DNA of 46,470 nucleotides. Origin: Bacteroidia bacterium. Its GTDB lineage: Bacteria; Bacteroidota; Bacteroidia; Chitinophagales; Saprospiraceae. Under the pieces are notes generated by a model. The model ran no database searches. It saw nothing but the letters and a program-made list of their open reading frames with translations, and had not been told where the DNA came from. A program made the position numbers and the translations under genes. Positions 8,371 to 17,061 of the stretch are shown here, one piece after another; the first letter of the stretch is position 1; every line of letters begins with the position of its first letter. The stretch covers positions 1 to 46,470 of the forward strand of contig JAUILF010000008.1 in assembly GCA_030433135.1 (NCBI GenBank), given 5' to 3'.

Positions 8371-10806
8371 TTGAATAACACATCACATCGGACGGTCATT
8401 AGGTTGATGAATTTCGTATTTGTTTCCATCCTAATCCTTTGCTCACAACTTGTAGTGGGACAGCAGATCAACGGCACTGTATATGATGAAAATGGAGAAC
8501 CCGTCATCGGAGCAGGAGTTGTGATAAAAAACACGACATCGGGTACAGCCACAGATGGCGATGGCTATTTCGAGATTGAAATATCAGGCTCCAACAGGAT
8601 GGTACTCATTGTCTCTGCCCTCGGGTTTGAAAATGATACCACTGTCATGGATGACCTTCGATCAACGCAGTCTATTGAGGTAAAAATCACACTGAGTCAA
8701 TCTACTGCCCTGCTGGATGAAATCACCGTTACAGCAAAAACGGAATCCAGTGAGAAAAAAGAAGAAGCTTATGCAGTCGACGTGATAGAGACACGCCAAT
8801 TGCAAAACCGGAACGTAGATATGAATCAACTGGCTACCCAGGTCGCCGGAATCAGGGTCAGGGAAAGCGGAGGACTTGGCTCCAATTTTTCGTATTCTTT
8901 GAATGGCATGTCCGGAAGGTCCGTCAGGTTCTTTGTCAATGGAATACCCATGGATCGCTATGGTTCCGGCTATGCTATCAATAACTTCCCGGTAAACCTG
9001 GTAGACAGGGTGGAGATCTATAAGGGTGTAGTTCCCGCTCATTTCGGGAGTGATGCCTTGGGTGGAGTGATCAACCTGGTCACCAGGGACAAATTGAGTA
9101 GTTACCTTGATGCATCCTACAGTGTTGGATCCTTTAACACACATAGAGCAGCATTGAGCACTCGCATCGTGACTCCTTCTGAATCCTGTATTGACCTTCA
9201 GGGCTTTTACAACTTTTCGAATAACAACTATGAAGTTTGGGGCCCCGGTGTTGAAGTTGCGGATCCCGAAACGGGTAGGGCCCAATCAATCAGGACAAAG
9301 CGGTTTCACGACGATTATATGTCATATTCCGGAAAAGTAAACTTTGGCCTAATCAATAAACCCTGGACCGACAAGTTAACCCTGGACTTCCTTTATTCCA
9401 AAAACTTCAACCAAATCCAACATGGGGCCACTATGGCCTCGGTCGTAGGTGAAGCAACGCGATCGGAAAAGAGTTTTGCTCCTTCGATTACCTATCAGAA
9501 AAAGGAACTACTGATAGAGGACCTTGGTATCCAGCTTTTTAGTTCTGTGAGCTGGACCACCAGCAATACCACTGATACCAGTTCGAGGATATACAACTGG
9601 CTTGGTGATGTTATCGACGAACGTCCTACCAATAGCGAAATGGGTGCCGGGCGTAATGGCAAATCTTTGTTGGAACTTAAGAACAGAAATATTTTCCAAC
9701 AGGCTAAACTGGATTATTCCATAGCGCCAAATCAACATCTCAATGCCAACTACACCCTGGATGCCACCAACCGCATAGGTGAAGACCCCCTCATCTCTAA
9801 CCGGACTGCCTCCTTCAAAGAACCTCAAAGTCTGGTGAAGCAAGTATCATCATTGGCTTACCAGTTGCTCCTGCCAGGTGGGAAAATGGACAATACCGTC
9901 TGGTTGAAGAATTATGACTTTCAGGCATCTACCGTCGACGAAAGATATATCACTGACTCACTTGGTTACAGACCTGAAACCTTTCCCATTAATCGCCATA
10001 CCAACAATTTTGGTTATGGATATGCCGTAAAATACAGCCTGAACCAACATAACCTGCTGAAATTTTCCATTGAAAAAAGCGTGAGGATCCCTGATGCTGA
10101 CGAAATACTCGGAGATGGACTTTTCGTAAGAACTGCACCCGATCTGCAACCAGAAGAAAGTCTTAATCTGAATGTCAGCTTTCTGGGATCCAATATCGCA
10201 ATCAATGAAAATCACCGTATCGGTTTTGAACCTGCTTTCTTTTTCAGAGATAGTCGCAACCTGATATTGTACAGTGTTCAACAAAACATTGGTGTCGGTG
10301 AATTCGTAAATATTGGTCAGGTGCGAGGTATTGGAGGATCTTTGGAGCTCCAGTATTTCTATAAGGAACTGTTTCAGGTGAAGGTCAATGGAACTTATCA
10401 AAACCTCAGAGACTGGAATGAATTTATAGGTGCCAACAGAAATCAGACTTACCAGGATCAGCTTCCCAACACACCCTACCTGATGGCCAATGGGGATTTT
10501 ACCTACAGCAACCAGGGCCTATTTTCCAAGGAAGATGAGTTCAGTATATTTTGGAGTCTGCAGTATGTTCATGAATTCTTTCTTAACTGGCCAAGCCTCG
10601 GAAGTAAGAGCAGCAAAGCAGTAATTCCCACTCAGCTGGTAAATAATCTTGGATTCAGTTATTCCTTCAGATCGGGTAAATACAATGTCAGTGTTAATTG
10701 CAACAACTTGTTTAATGAACAAGTCTACGACAATTATCTGCTGCAAAAACCCGGACGGGCATTTTCAATAAAATTTCGAACAAACATCTCTAATTACTTG
10801 AAATAA
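8371..10806 (+). CDS. TonB-dependent receptor, XusA-like (iron/siderophore uptake)
   Basis: An outer-membrane receptor of 811 residues. After a signal peptide there is a carboxypeptidase-like regulatory domain (INGTVYDENGEPVIGAGV; about 32-115), a plug domain (about 130-240, ending GVVPAHFGSDALGGVINLVTR) and a 22-strand-type barrel to the C-terminus. The three-gene order receptor, DUF4374 lipoprotein, PepSY membrane protein matches the Bacteroides xenosiderophore system XusABC. The track start is a TTG; an in-frame ATG at 8407 also leaves a signal peptide and may be the real start. The ligand is inferred from context, so no symbol is given. Confidence 0.92.
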   Translation: MNNTSHRTVIRLMNFVFVSILILCSQLVVGQQINGTVYDENGEPVIGAGVVIKNTTSGTATDGDGYFEIEISGSNRMVLIVSALGFENDTTVMDDLRSTQSIEVKITLSQSTALLDEITVTAKTESSEKKEEAYAVDVIETRQLQNRNVDMNQLATQVAGIRVRESGGLGSNFSYSLNGMSGRSVRFFVNGIPMDRYGSGYAINNFPVNLVDRVEIYKGVVPAHFGSDALGGVINLVTRDKLSSYLDASYSVGSFNTHRAALSTRIVTPSESCIDLQGFYNFSNNNYEVWGPGVEVADPETGRAQSIRTKRFHDDYMSYSGKVNFGLINKPWTDKLTLDFLYSKNFNQIQHGATMASVVGEATRSEKSFAPSITYQKKELLIEDLGIQLFSSVSWTTSNTTDTSSRIYNWLGDVIDERPTNSEMGAGRNGKSLLELKNRNIFQQAKLDYSIAPNQHLNANYTLDATNRIGEDPLISNRTASFKEPQSLVKQVSSLAYQLLLPGGKMDNTVWLKNYDFQASTVDERYITDSLGYRPETFPINRHTNNFGYGYAVKYSLNQHNLLKFSIEKSVRIPDADEILGDGLFVRTAPDLQPEESLNLNVSFLGSNIAINENHRIGFEPAFFFRDSRNLILYSVQQNIGVGEFVNIGQVRGIGGSLELQYFYKELFQVKVNGTYQNLRDWNEFIGANRNQTYQDQLPNTPYLMANGDFTYSNQGLFSKEDEFSIFWSLQYVHEFFLNWPSLGSKSSKAVIPTQLVNNLGFSYSFRSGKYNVSVNCNNLFNEQVYDNYLLQKPGRAFSIKFRTNISNYLK

Positions 10807-10817
10807 ACTAAGTTTTT

Positions 10818-12062
10818 ATGAAACGATTAAATTGGTATTTCCTGATAATTTTCTTTAGTGGAACATTTCTGATGTCATGCGACAAGGATGATGATATGGG
10901 CATTGATCCACCGGCGGTTGAACCGGATGATAAGCCATTCTACTCGCTGGGTACAGTGGTCAATGAAGTTAGCTATATTCTCACGACAGATGACCTCGAA
11001 AATGGAGAAGTATCTCCCATAGGCAACGGTGTTGAATTTGGTGCACCTGAATTTATTGCATCGGGTGAGTATATTTATTTCTTTAGTCGTGCTGATAAGA
11101 AATTTTTTCAGTATCAACTCAACAGTGATGGCAGCATCACAGAAGTAGCATCACTGCTTGTAACCGAATACATTACTGACCGCGCCTACTCCCAAAATCT
11201 TATTGGTGATCATACTTTGTTGATCATGGACCCTGTACAATGGGGTGAACCTGAAATAAAATGGTTTACTATCAGCATTCCTGATTTTACCGTTTCGAGC
11301 AGTGGAAGTTTTGACCTTCCTACAATTGAGCAGACTGCAGGCGTAAACTGGAAAGTCAATGTTGGTAGAGGAGCACTTCACGGAGATAAGTTTGTGATGG
11401 GTACCGTTTATTATGATTTTGATCTCAATTTTGCAGAAGGTACCCATGCCATCGTACTGGACTATCCTTCCATGGAAAATCCGACACTGATCGAAACCAA
11501 ATTGACTACGGCGGAATTGGGTATTTTCACCAACAACAGCTTCATTACCACGGAGAGTGGTGATTTATACATAGCTGGTTATAGGGGATTTTATGGTGTT
11601 GTTCCTGATGATAACGTACATGGTGTAGTTTTCCGAATTAAGGCAGGAGAGTATGAATTTGATGAAGATTATCTTCTTGATTTGACGGATGTTCAAGGTG
11701 AGTCAACCCAAATCATGCAACTGGACTTCCTGGAAGGTGAAATCGGCATGGGTATGCTTGTAAATGATGATGACATCGGCACCTGGGACAACCTGGATAA
11801 CGATCATTACACCTACGCAAGAATCGACTTGCCCAATCAAACCATCCAGGAATTTAACATGCCAAAATCCGACATTCGATTAAATCGAAAGCCACTTATC
11901 GAGGATGGAAAATACGTCACATTTATCAAGAGTGCTGCCAATAGTACTACTAACGTTCTGGAAATAGAATACAATGGAGGAGCAGATGCCGTAACTATTG
12001 GGGCAAACATCACGGGAGACAATGTAATTGGTTACTCAATAGCCAAACACCCTACTGAGTAA
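10818..12062 (+). CDS. DUF4374 lipoprotein, XusB-like
   Basis: A 414-residue surface or periplasmic lipoprotein; the signal peptide ends in the lipobox LMSC with Cys21 as the lipidated residue, followed by an acidic DKDDD run. The body is a DUF4374-type beta-propeller by pattern (for example EINFW-like blades and the segment LVNDDDIGTWDNLDNDHY near residue 325). In Bacteroides thetaiotaomicron, XusB of this family binds ferric enterobactin outside the cell and hands it to XusA. It sits 11 bp after the receptor gene and 6 bp before the PepSY gene, so all three are one operon. The siderophore bound here is unknown. Confidence 0.88.
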   Translation: MKRLNWYFLIIFFSGTFLMSCDKDDDMGIDPPAVEPDDKPFYSLGTVVNEVSYILTTDDLENGEVSPIGNGVEFGAPEFIASGEYIYFFSRADKKFFQYQLNSDGSITEVASLLVTEYITDRAYSQNLIGDHTLLIMDPVQWGEPEIKWFTISIPDFTVSSSGSFDLPTIEQTAGVNWKVNVGRGALHGDKFVMGTVYYDFDLNFAEGTHAIVLDYPSMENPTLIETKLTTAELGIFTNNSFITTESGDLYIAGYRGFYGVVPDDNVHGVVFRIKAGEYEFDEDYLLDLTDVQGESTQIMQLDFLEGEIGMGMLVNDDDIGTWDNLDNDHYTYARIDLPNQTIQEFNMPKSDIRLNRKPLIEDGKYVTFIKSAANSTTNVLEIEYNGGADAVTIGANITGDNVIGYSIAKHPTE

Positions 12063-12068
12063 ACCTAC

Positions 12069-13250
12069 ATGTCGAAAATCGCAGTAAAAAAACTCATTAG
12101 AAAAATACACCTCTGGCTCGGACTTTCTTCCGGGCTGGTGGTGTTTATTGTATCGGTCACAGGTTGCCTCTACGTTTTTCAGGAGGAAATCTGTCTGATG
12201 TTGCAATCTGGAGTCTTTCGCAGCATCGAACCGCAGAACACGGAAATGATCTCGGCCCTCGAGTTACAGCAGATCGTAACAGCTGATTACGATGGAGAAA
12301 TCACCTACATGAATGCCACGGTTTATCCTTCCGGCAATCGTGCATCCATCGTATGGTTGCGAAATGACAGTCGTAATTACTGGGCATACATCGTTAACCC
12401 CTATACCGGCAACATCATCGACACCTTCCCCTATCGTCTGTCCTTTTGGTCCATTGTGCTGGCTCTCCATACTTCGTTACTCATTCCTGAAATCGGACAT
12501 CATATCGTTGCAGTAGGCACCTTGATTTTTGTCGTGTTGCTCCTTAGTGGATTATACCTGTGGTGGCCTAAGAGTAAAAAAGGATTTAAACAACGATTTA
12601 AGGTCAAGTGGGCTGCTTCTCCAAAACGACTCAACTATGATTTACACAATGTCCTTGGATTTTATATGACCTGGGTAGCCATTTTTATCGCCGTTTCCGG
12701 TCTGGTGTGGTCATACGAATGGATGGACAAGGGTATCTACTGGTTGGCCACGGGAGGAGATCAACCTAAAGATAAAATGGAAATTTCCTATTCAGATGCA
12801 ACCAGGGAAAAAGACAGCGCTGAAACCAAAGTCAACATATCACTGGCAAACCTACTGGAGGAAAGTCCTTCACTTATATCATACTACATAGAATATCCCT
12901 ACCGGACCACAGAATATTATTCGATGACGATGAATTATGATCGGGGTAGATTCTATAACAAACACGACACCTATTACATCGGTAAAAACACTGGCAATTT
13001 GCTGGACACCCGCCTTTGGGTAGATAAAAACACAGGTGAAAAAATTCAGGAAGCGAATTACAATATTCACGTCGGTGCTATTCTTGGTCTCCCCGGAAAG
13101 ATCATTGCATTTTTTGCCAGTCTGATTGCTGCAAGCCTACCTGTCACAGGTTTAATGATTTGGCTGGGTAGAAAAAAGAAAAAGAAGCGAAACGTTATTG
13201 TAGCCCAAAAGAAACCCAGGGAACAAACGGTCCCGGCTCTGAACAGGTGA
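12069..13250 (+). CDS. PepSY-associated TM-helix protein, XusC/FoxB-like
   Basis: An inner-membrane protein of 393 residues with four main hydrophobic helices (about 18-40, 140-165, 195-218 and 340-362) and periplasmic PepSY-type loops. The N-terminal motif KLIRKIHLWLGLSSGLVVFIVSVTG-type sequence is the family hallmark, with conserved His residues in the helices. Relatives such as FoxB and XusC are thought to reduce ferric siderophores at the inner membrane, freeing Fe2+ for import. As the third gene of the Xus-like operon it would complete the uptake path. It ends 1 bp from the convergent methyltransferase gene. Confidence 0.9.
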   Translation: MSKIAVKKLIRKIHLWLGLSSGLVVFIVSVTGCLYVFQEEICLMLQSGVFRSIEPQNTEMISALELQQIVTADYDGEITYMNATVYPSGNRASIVWLRNDSRNYWAYIVNPYTGNIIDTFPYRLSFWSIVLALHTSLLIPEIGHHIVAVGTLIFVVLLLSGLYLWWPKSKKGFKQRFKVKWAASPKRLNYDLHNVLGFYMTWVAIFIAVSGLVWSYEWMDKGIYWLATGGDQPKDKMEISYSDATREKDSAETKVNISLANLLEESPSLISYYIEYPYRTTEYYSMTMNYDRGRFYNKHDTYYIGKNTGNLLDTRLWVDKNTGEKIQEANYNIHVGAILGLPGKIIAFFASLIAASLPVTGLMIWLGRKKKKKRNVIVAQKKPREQTVPALNR

Positions 13251-13251
13251 A

Positions 13252-14079
13252 TTAACTTTTTATAAATGCACCACTTTCCAGTTCAAGCTGTCCGCCCTTT
13301 AGCGCTGAAAGTAAATTACCCAATTTTAACAGGGTGGATTCTCCCATCAGTAAATTCAAACCAACAGCAGGTGGACCAGACTGCCTGATTTTCACCAGCA
13401 TATTTTCAAAAAATTTAATACCGGCAGAAGTCTGGTTTTGCGCAATCACTCCTTCTCCCCCCAGCCCTGATACTAATTGATGCATCTCGTCCTTTCTAAA
13501 TAAGAAACTGATTGTATCACTGTCGGCCCAGGGCACTGGATAGGAAATGGTTTCATCTCCTTTCCGGAAGATATCATAATACATAAAATGACCACCTGAA
13601 CGGAGAACCCTCATGATTTCGGAGTAAAACGTTTCCTTACTCTCAATGTTCATCTGTACGTGTTGCGTCCAGACAACGTCAAATTCTTCTTCCGAAAAAG
13701 GTAAATCCAATGCACTTCCCTGCACAAAGGTCACCTGCTTCTGAAGATGGACAAGCTCTGTCAACTTTTGAGCCACTTCGATAAAATGAACATTGAGATC
13801 CAGACCTACCACCTCACAATCATATTCTGCAGCCAACATTCTACACGGTCCTCCCAGACCACAGCCTACATCCAATACCTTCAGGCCACGAAGAGGCACA
13901 TAAGAAGCCAGCTCTTCTGAAACTGCGGCACCCCGTACATGAAACTCATCAATACCGGCAAGATCTGCACGATTGACCGATTTCAGATTTACACCTTCGG
14001 CTTGCAGTCCTTTGATGATGGTATCAAATAACCCGTTTCGATCGTAGTGACCACTAATGCTTCTTTCCCGATCAGACAT
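13252..14079 (-). CDS. SAM-dependent class I methyltransferase
   Basis: A 275-residue cytosolic methyltransferase. Motif I is VLDVGCGLGGP (about 68-78), followed by VVGLDLN (acidic residue binding the SAM ribose), then the motif GSALDLPFSEEEFDVVWTQHVQMNI and the post-motif VLRSGGHFMYYDIF. These fit the UbiE/glycine-sarcosine/tocopherol methyltransferase branch (Methyltransf_11/25). The substrate cannot be told from sequence. It is convergent with the PepSY gene and divergent from the cyclase gene, so it is probably transcribed alone. Confidence 0.88.
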   Translation of the reverse strand: MSDRERSISGHYDRNGLFDTIIKGLQAEGVNLKSVNRADLAGIDEFHVRGAAVSEELASYVPLRGLKVLDVGCGLGGPCRMLAAEYDCEVVGLDLNVHFIEVAQKLTELVHLQKQVTFVQGSALDLPFSEEEFDVVWTQHVQMNIESKETFYSEIMRVLRSGGHFMYYDIFRKGDETISYPVPWADSDTISFLFRKDEMHQLVSGLGGEGVIAQNQTSAGIKFFENMLVKIRQSGPPAVGLNLLMGESTLLKLGNLLSALKGGQLELESGAFIKS

Positions 14080-14160
14080 CTTCGTTGAAATTTAGAATCA
14101 AATCTACTCATTATGACTTCCATTCGTAATGCCTCCATGCTAATTCCCACTTACTTCCAC

Positions 14161-14190
14161 TTTGACGAGTAACCTTTTCTCGTATCTTTC
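14161..14190 (+). promoter_or_regulatory. Bacteroidota-type promoter for the cyclase/LOV operon
   Basis: TTTG at 14161-14164, an 18-bp spacer, then TATCTTTC (G next) at 14183-14190. This matches the phylum's -33 TTTG and -7 TAnnTTTG consensus closely. The predicted transcript would begin at about the ATG at 14196, so the mRNA may be leaderless or nearly so. Confidence 0.55.
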
Positions 14191-14195
14191 GAAGG

Positions 14196-15347
14196 ATGAG
14201 AAAAACTGATGAAGGTCATATCGACCCGCAGGTCGTATTGGAATCCATGACTGAAAGCATCCTGATCACCGATGCAAACCTGGAAGATCCCGGGCCGGTC
14301 ATACTCTATGTAAACCCCTCTTTCGAAAGGATGACCGGATGGAAGAAAGAAGAGATCATTGGCAAAAATCCACGTATACTGCAAGGTCCCAAAACCGAGC
14401 ATGCAATATTTCACGACCTGAAAGAAAAACTACTAAACGGAGAAGTATGGAGCGGCAGAACTATAAATTACCGGAAGGATGGATCTGAGTTTTATATGGA
14501 ATGGTCGATCACTCCCATTGGCAAAAAAGGACACCCTGTCCAGTTCCTTGCTGTTCAGCGCGACGTAACCAGGGTCGTTGGTACCGAGAAGAAACTGGAA
14601 CAAGCCCGGGTGCTGGAGAAAAAGCGTTTGCAGGAAATAGAAAAAGCCAACAGCGATTTAAATGATCTGCTCTCCCGGCAAAATCAGACTCTATCCCTTT
14701 TCACCAAGTATGTTCCCGAATCGATTGTCAAGAAGGCACTGTCCTCCACAAACGAAGAGAACGAAGTAAGTCTCCGCCTGGATGTGGCTCTGCTTTTCTG
14801 CGACATTCGTGAGTTTACCCGCATCATTGAGACCTTACATCCGGAAAAAGTGGTACAACTGCTCAATGTATATTACTCTCATATGTCGGAAACTATAAAC
14901 GAACACCAGGGGGTAATCAATCAATTTGTCGGTGATGAAATCTTTGTGGCTTTTGGTGCACCAGAGCCCATTAGCGACCCCTCTATCTCAGCGGTAAAGT
15001 GTGCATTGGCCATGATAGATAAACTAACCAAAATCAATGATCAGCTGAAAGATGTTCTGCAACAGGAAATTACAGTGGGAATCGGTATTCACTATGGATC
15101 TGTCGTAGCAGGCAACCTCGGCTCTGAAGATAAACTTTCTTACTCCATCACCGGCAGCCCGGTGGTAACTGCAAAACGCATCGAATCACTCACCCGAAGC
15201 CTGAAAAACACCATATTGATCAGTCAGTATGTGTATGCTCTGACCCTCAACCTGATCGAGACAAGGCCCTGGGGAAGAGTTGAAATTAAGGGGAAGAACG
15301 AGAAGATCGCCGTGTATCAGGTCATCGGTCTAAATCAACCTGAATAA
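14196..15347 (+). CDS. PAS (degenerate LOV) domain - class III nucleotide cyclase
   Basis: A 383-residue protein: a LOV-like PAS domain (about 12-125), a coiled-coil linker (about 128-170) and a class III cyclase domain (about 192-375). The PAS domain resembles LOV but has GKNPRILQG where LOV has GxNCRFLQG, so Pro59 replaces the photoactive Cys; Met101 replaces one flavin-binding Asn, while Asn91 and Gln121 remain. In the cyclase domain both metal-binding Asp residues are present (Asp203 in FCDI, Asp247 in VGDE) and Arg328 is kept, but the base-selecting Lys position is Gln243 and the transition-state Asn is Val324. Activity or nucleotide choice may therefore be unusual. It is the first gene of an operon with the LOV-phosphatase, 9 bp apart. 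Confidence 0.9.
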   Translation: MRKTDEGHIDPQVVLESMTESILITDANLEDPGPVILYVNPSFERMTGWKKEEIIGKNPRILQGPKTEHAIFHDLKEKLLNGEVWSGRTINYRKDGSEFYMEWSITPIGKKGHPVQFLAVQRDVTRVVGTEKKLEQARVLEKKRLQEIEKANSDLNDLLSRQNQTLSLFTKYVPESIVKKALSSTNEENEVSLRLDVALLFCDIREFTRIIETLHPEKVVQLLNVYYSHMSETINEHQGVINQFVGDEIFVAFGAPEPISDPSISAVKCALAMIDKLTKINDQLKDVLQQEITVGIGIHYGSVVAGNLGSEDKLSYSITGSPVVTAKRIESLTRSLKNTILISQYVYALTLNLIETRPWGRVEIKGKNEKIAVYQVIGLNQPE

Positions 15348-15356
15348 GACTATAAG

Positions 15357-16538
15357 ATGGCAGATAAATTTTCATCTATTTTAGATACGGAGCTCATTAC
15401 CCATGCGGCCGACTCGACTTTCGAAGGGATAACGATAAGTGATATGCAGCACCCCGATCAACCCCTGATATATGCCAACCGGGGGTTTGAAGAACTAACG
15501 GGGTATTCGAAAGAGGATGTCATAGGCAAAAACTGTCGTTTTCTTCAAGGTGAGGCCACCAATCGCAAAATCGTCCATGAGATCAGGCAATGTATAGCTT
15601 CCCGAATGGCCTGCACCGTAGAATTACTAAACTACCGAAAGAACGGAACCCCGTTTTGGAACCGCCTTTCCCTGACTCCCATATTCAATAAAGACAAACA
15701 ACTGACTCACTACGTGGGTGTTCAATCTGATATTACTGAACTAAAAAGAACCCGTGCCATCCTGGAAGATACAAATACTAAACTCTCCCATTTTCAAGAG
15801 CGTATCTTGAAAGAGTTGAAACAAGCCAGACAGACTCAGGAATTCATCTTGCCTTCGGAATTGCCATCAACAGCACATTGGAAATTCCAGTCCATGTTTG
15901 TTCCCCTGGAACAAATCGGTGGAGACTTCTACGATGTGGTCGAACTCAATCCAGGGGTTTACGGCCTTCTTATTGCGGATGTAACTGGTCACGGTATCCC
16001 CGCTTCCCTTCTGACCTTTATGTCAAGTACAACTTTCAAAAACACTGCCCCGGGTTCTCTGTCGCCGGCAGAAACACTATCCTCAACCAACAGCAAGCTA
16101 TATGGGAAGATGCCAAATGATGCTTTTGTAACCATGTTTTATGCAATTCTGGATACAAATAGTAAAACTCTCAGGTATTGTCAGGCTGGACATCCTGCGG
16201 CCATGTTGATCAGATCTTCAGCAAATGAGATTATCTCACTGGAGACTAGAGATCCGTTTATCGGTATTTTATCCCAGGAAGAATTATTTCTGAGAGAAAA
16301 AATGGTAAAAATCGAACCCGGCGATAAATTCATCATGTACACAGATGCCATCCTTGATCTGCTTGGAATTCAATCAAATGCACAAGGAGAAGAAGTGCTG
16401 AAGCAATTCCTCAAAGAGAATGGAAATTTATCTCTTGAAAAAATCTTTCGAGAGTTGTTTCACTTTGGTCTGGATGAGTCACATTACAACAATTATCCGG
16501 ATGATTTTACTCTGCTTGGTTTTCATTACTCACCTTAG
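15357..16538 (+). CDS. LOV photoreceptor - SpoIIE/RsbU-type PP2C phosphatase
   Basis: A 393-residue protein: a canonical LOV domain (about 15-127), a coiled-coil linker (about 130-165) and a SpoIIE-family serine phosphatase domain (about 180-390). The LOV core GKNCRFLQG supplies photoactive Cys60, and the FMN-contact residues Asn92, Asn102 (FWN) and Gln123 (GVQ) are all present, so blue-light adduct formation is expected. The phosphatase has metal-binding GGDFYDV (Asp190) and DVTGHG (Asp208), plus AGHPAAM and YTDAILD. RsbU-like enzymes dephosphorylate STAS anti-anti-sigma factors; no such partner is in the window. Its 3' end overlaps the convergent CIA30 gene by 32 bp. Confidence 0.95.
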   Translation: MADKFSSILDTELITHAADSTFEGITISDMQHPDQPLIYANRGFEELTGYSKEDVIGKNCRFLQGEATNRKIVHEIRQCIASRMACTVELLNYRKNGTPFWNRLSLTPIFNKDKQLTHYVGVQSDITELKRTRAILEDTNTKLSHFQERILKELKQARQTQEFILPSELPSTAHWKFQSMFVPLEQIGGDFYDVVELNPGVYGLLIADVTGHGIPASLLTFMSSTTFKNTAPGSLSPAETLSSTNSKLYGKMPNDAFVTMFYAILDTNSKTLRYCQAGHPAAMLIRSSANEIISLETRDPFIGILSQEELFLREKMVKIEPGDKFIMYTDAILDLLGIQSNAQGEEVLKQFLKENGNLSLEKIFRELFHFGLDESHYNNYPDDFTLLGFHYSP

Positions 16539-17061
16539 TGCTGGCAATCGATGGGCCAATTACAATCGGACCAATCTCTAACCTGAAGGTCTCTGCTCTT
16601 TTATTGGCAATCAAAAACGATATTTTCTCAATCTTTTTGCCGGAAAAGGATCTTAGATTCAGTCGTTTTCCGCGGTAGACCGGATAGAAATTACTGAGAG
16701 GTATCACTAGATTTTGCCAGGTTCCATCGGTCATAATATCCATATTATAGGATTCCCTGTTCTCAAATTGTGATTTAACTCTAAATTGGTAGCGTTTGCC
16801 ATCTCCCCTCAAGTTTAGGTGTATCTGGGTGGATGGAAGTATTCCTTCAACTTCCACGCGGTGATGAAGAGATGTAAACCCACCATTATTCTCCAGTGAT
16901 ACACGGCCGGAAAATATAGCAATTGAGCTATTCTGTGCGGAAAAACAACCTTGAGAAACTCCTCCCATCACCGCATCATCTACTACATACCACGCATCTG
17001 CATTTTCCGCAGGAGTTATTACGGTTTTATCTTCTTCTATATGCATCCCTTTTGTAATCAT
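16507..17061 (-). CDS. CIA30 family protein
   Basis: A 184-residue protein of the CIA30 family (named for mitochondrial complex I intermediate-associated protein 30), a jelly-roll carbohydrate-binding-like fold. The diagnostic N-terminal pattern WYVVDDAVMGGVSQGCF is followed by FSGRVSLENNGGFTSL and, further on, YQFRVK and WQNLVIPLSNFYPVYRG. Bacterial members are poorly characterised; a complex I role should not be assumed. The start ATG overlaps the TGA of the upstream DUF4174 frame (ATGA), which points to translational coupling. The 3' end overlaps the LOV-phosphatase gene by 32 bp on the other strand. Confidence 0.88.
   Translation of the reverse strand: MITKGMHIEEDKTVITPAENADAWYVVDDAVMGGVSQGCFSAQNSSIAIFSGRVSLENNGGFTSLHHRVEVEGILPSTQIHLNLRGDGKRYQFRVKSQFENRESYNMDIMTDGTWQNLVIPLSNFYPVYRGKRLNLRSFSGKKIEKISFLIANKRAETFRLEIGPIVIGPSIASTKVSNENQAE

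Noticed and set aside
14769-15347. Pycsar-type anti-phage cyclase
   Set aside because: The unusual active site prompted the idea, but the LOV-like sensor, the LOV-phosphatase partner and the absence of a cyclic-nucleotide effector gene point to ordinary signalling.
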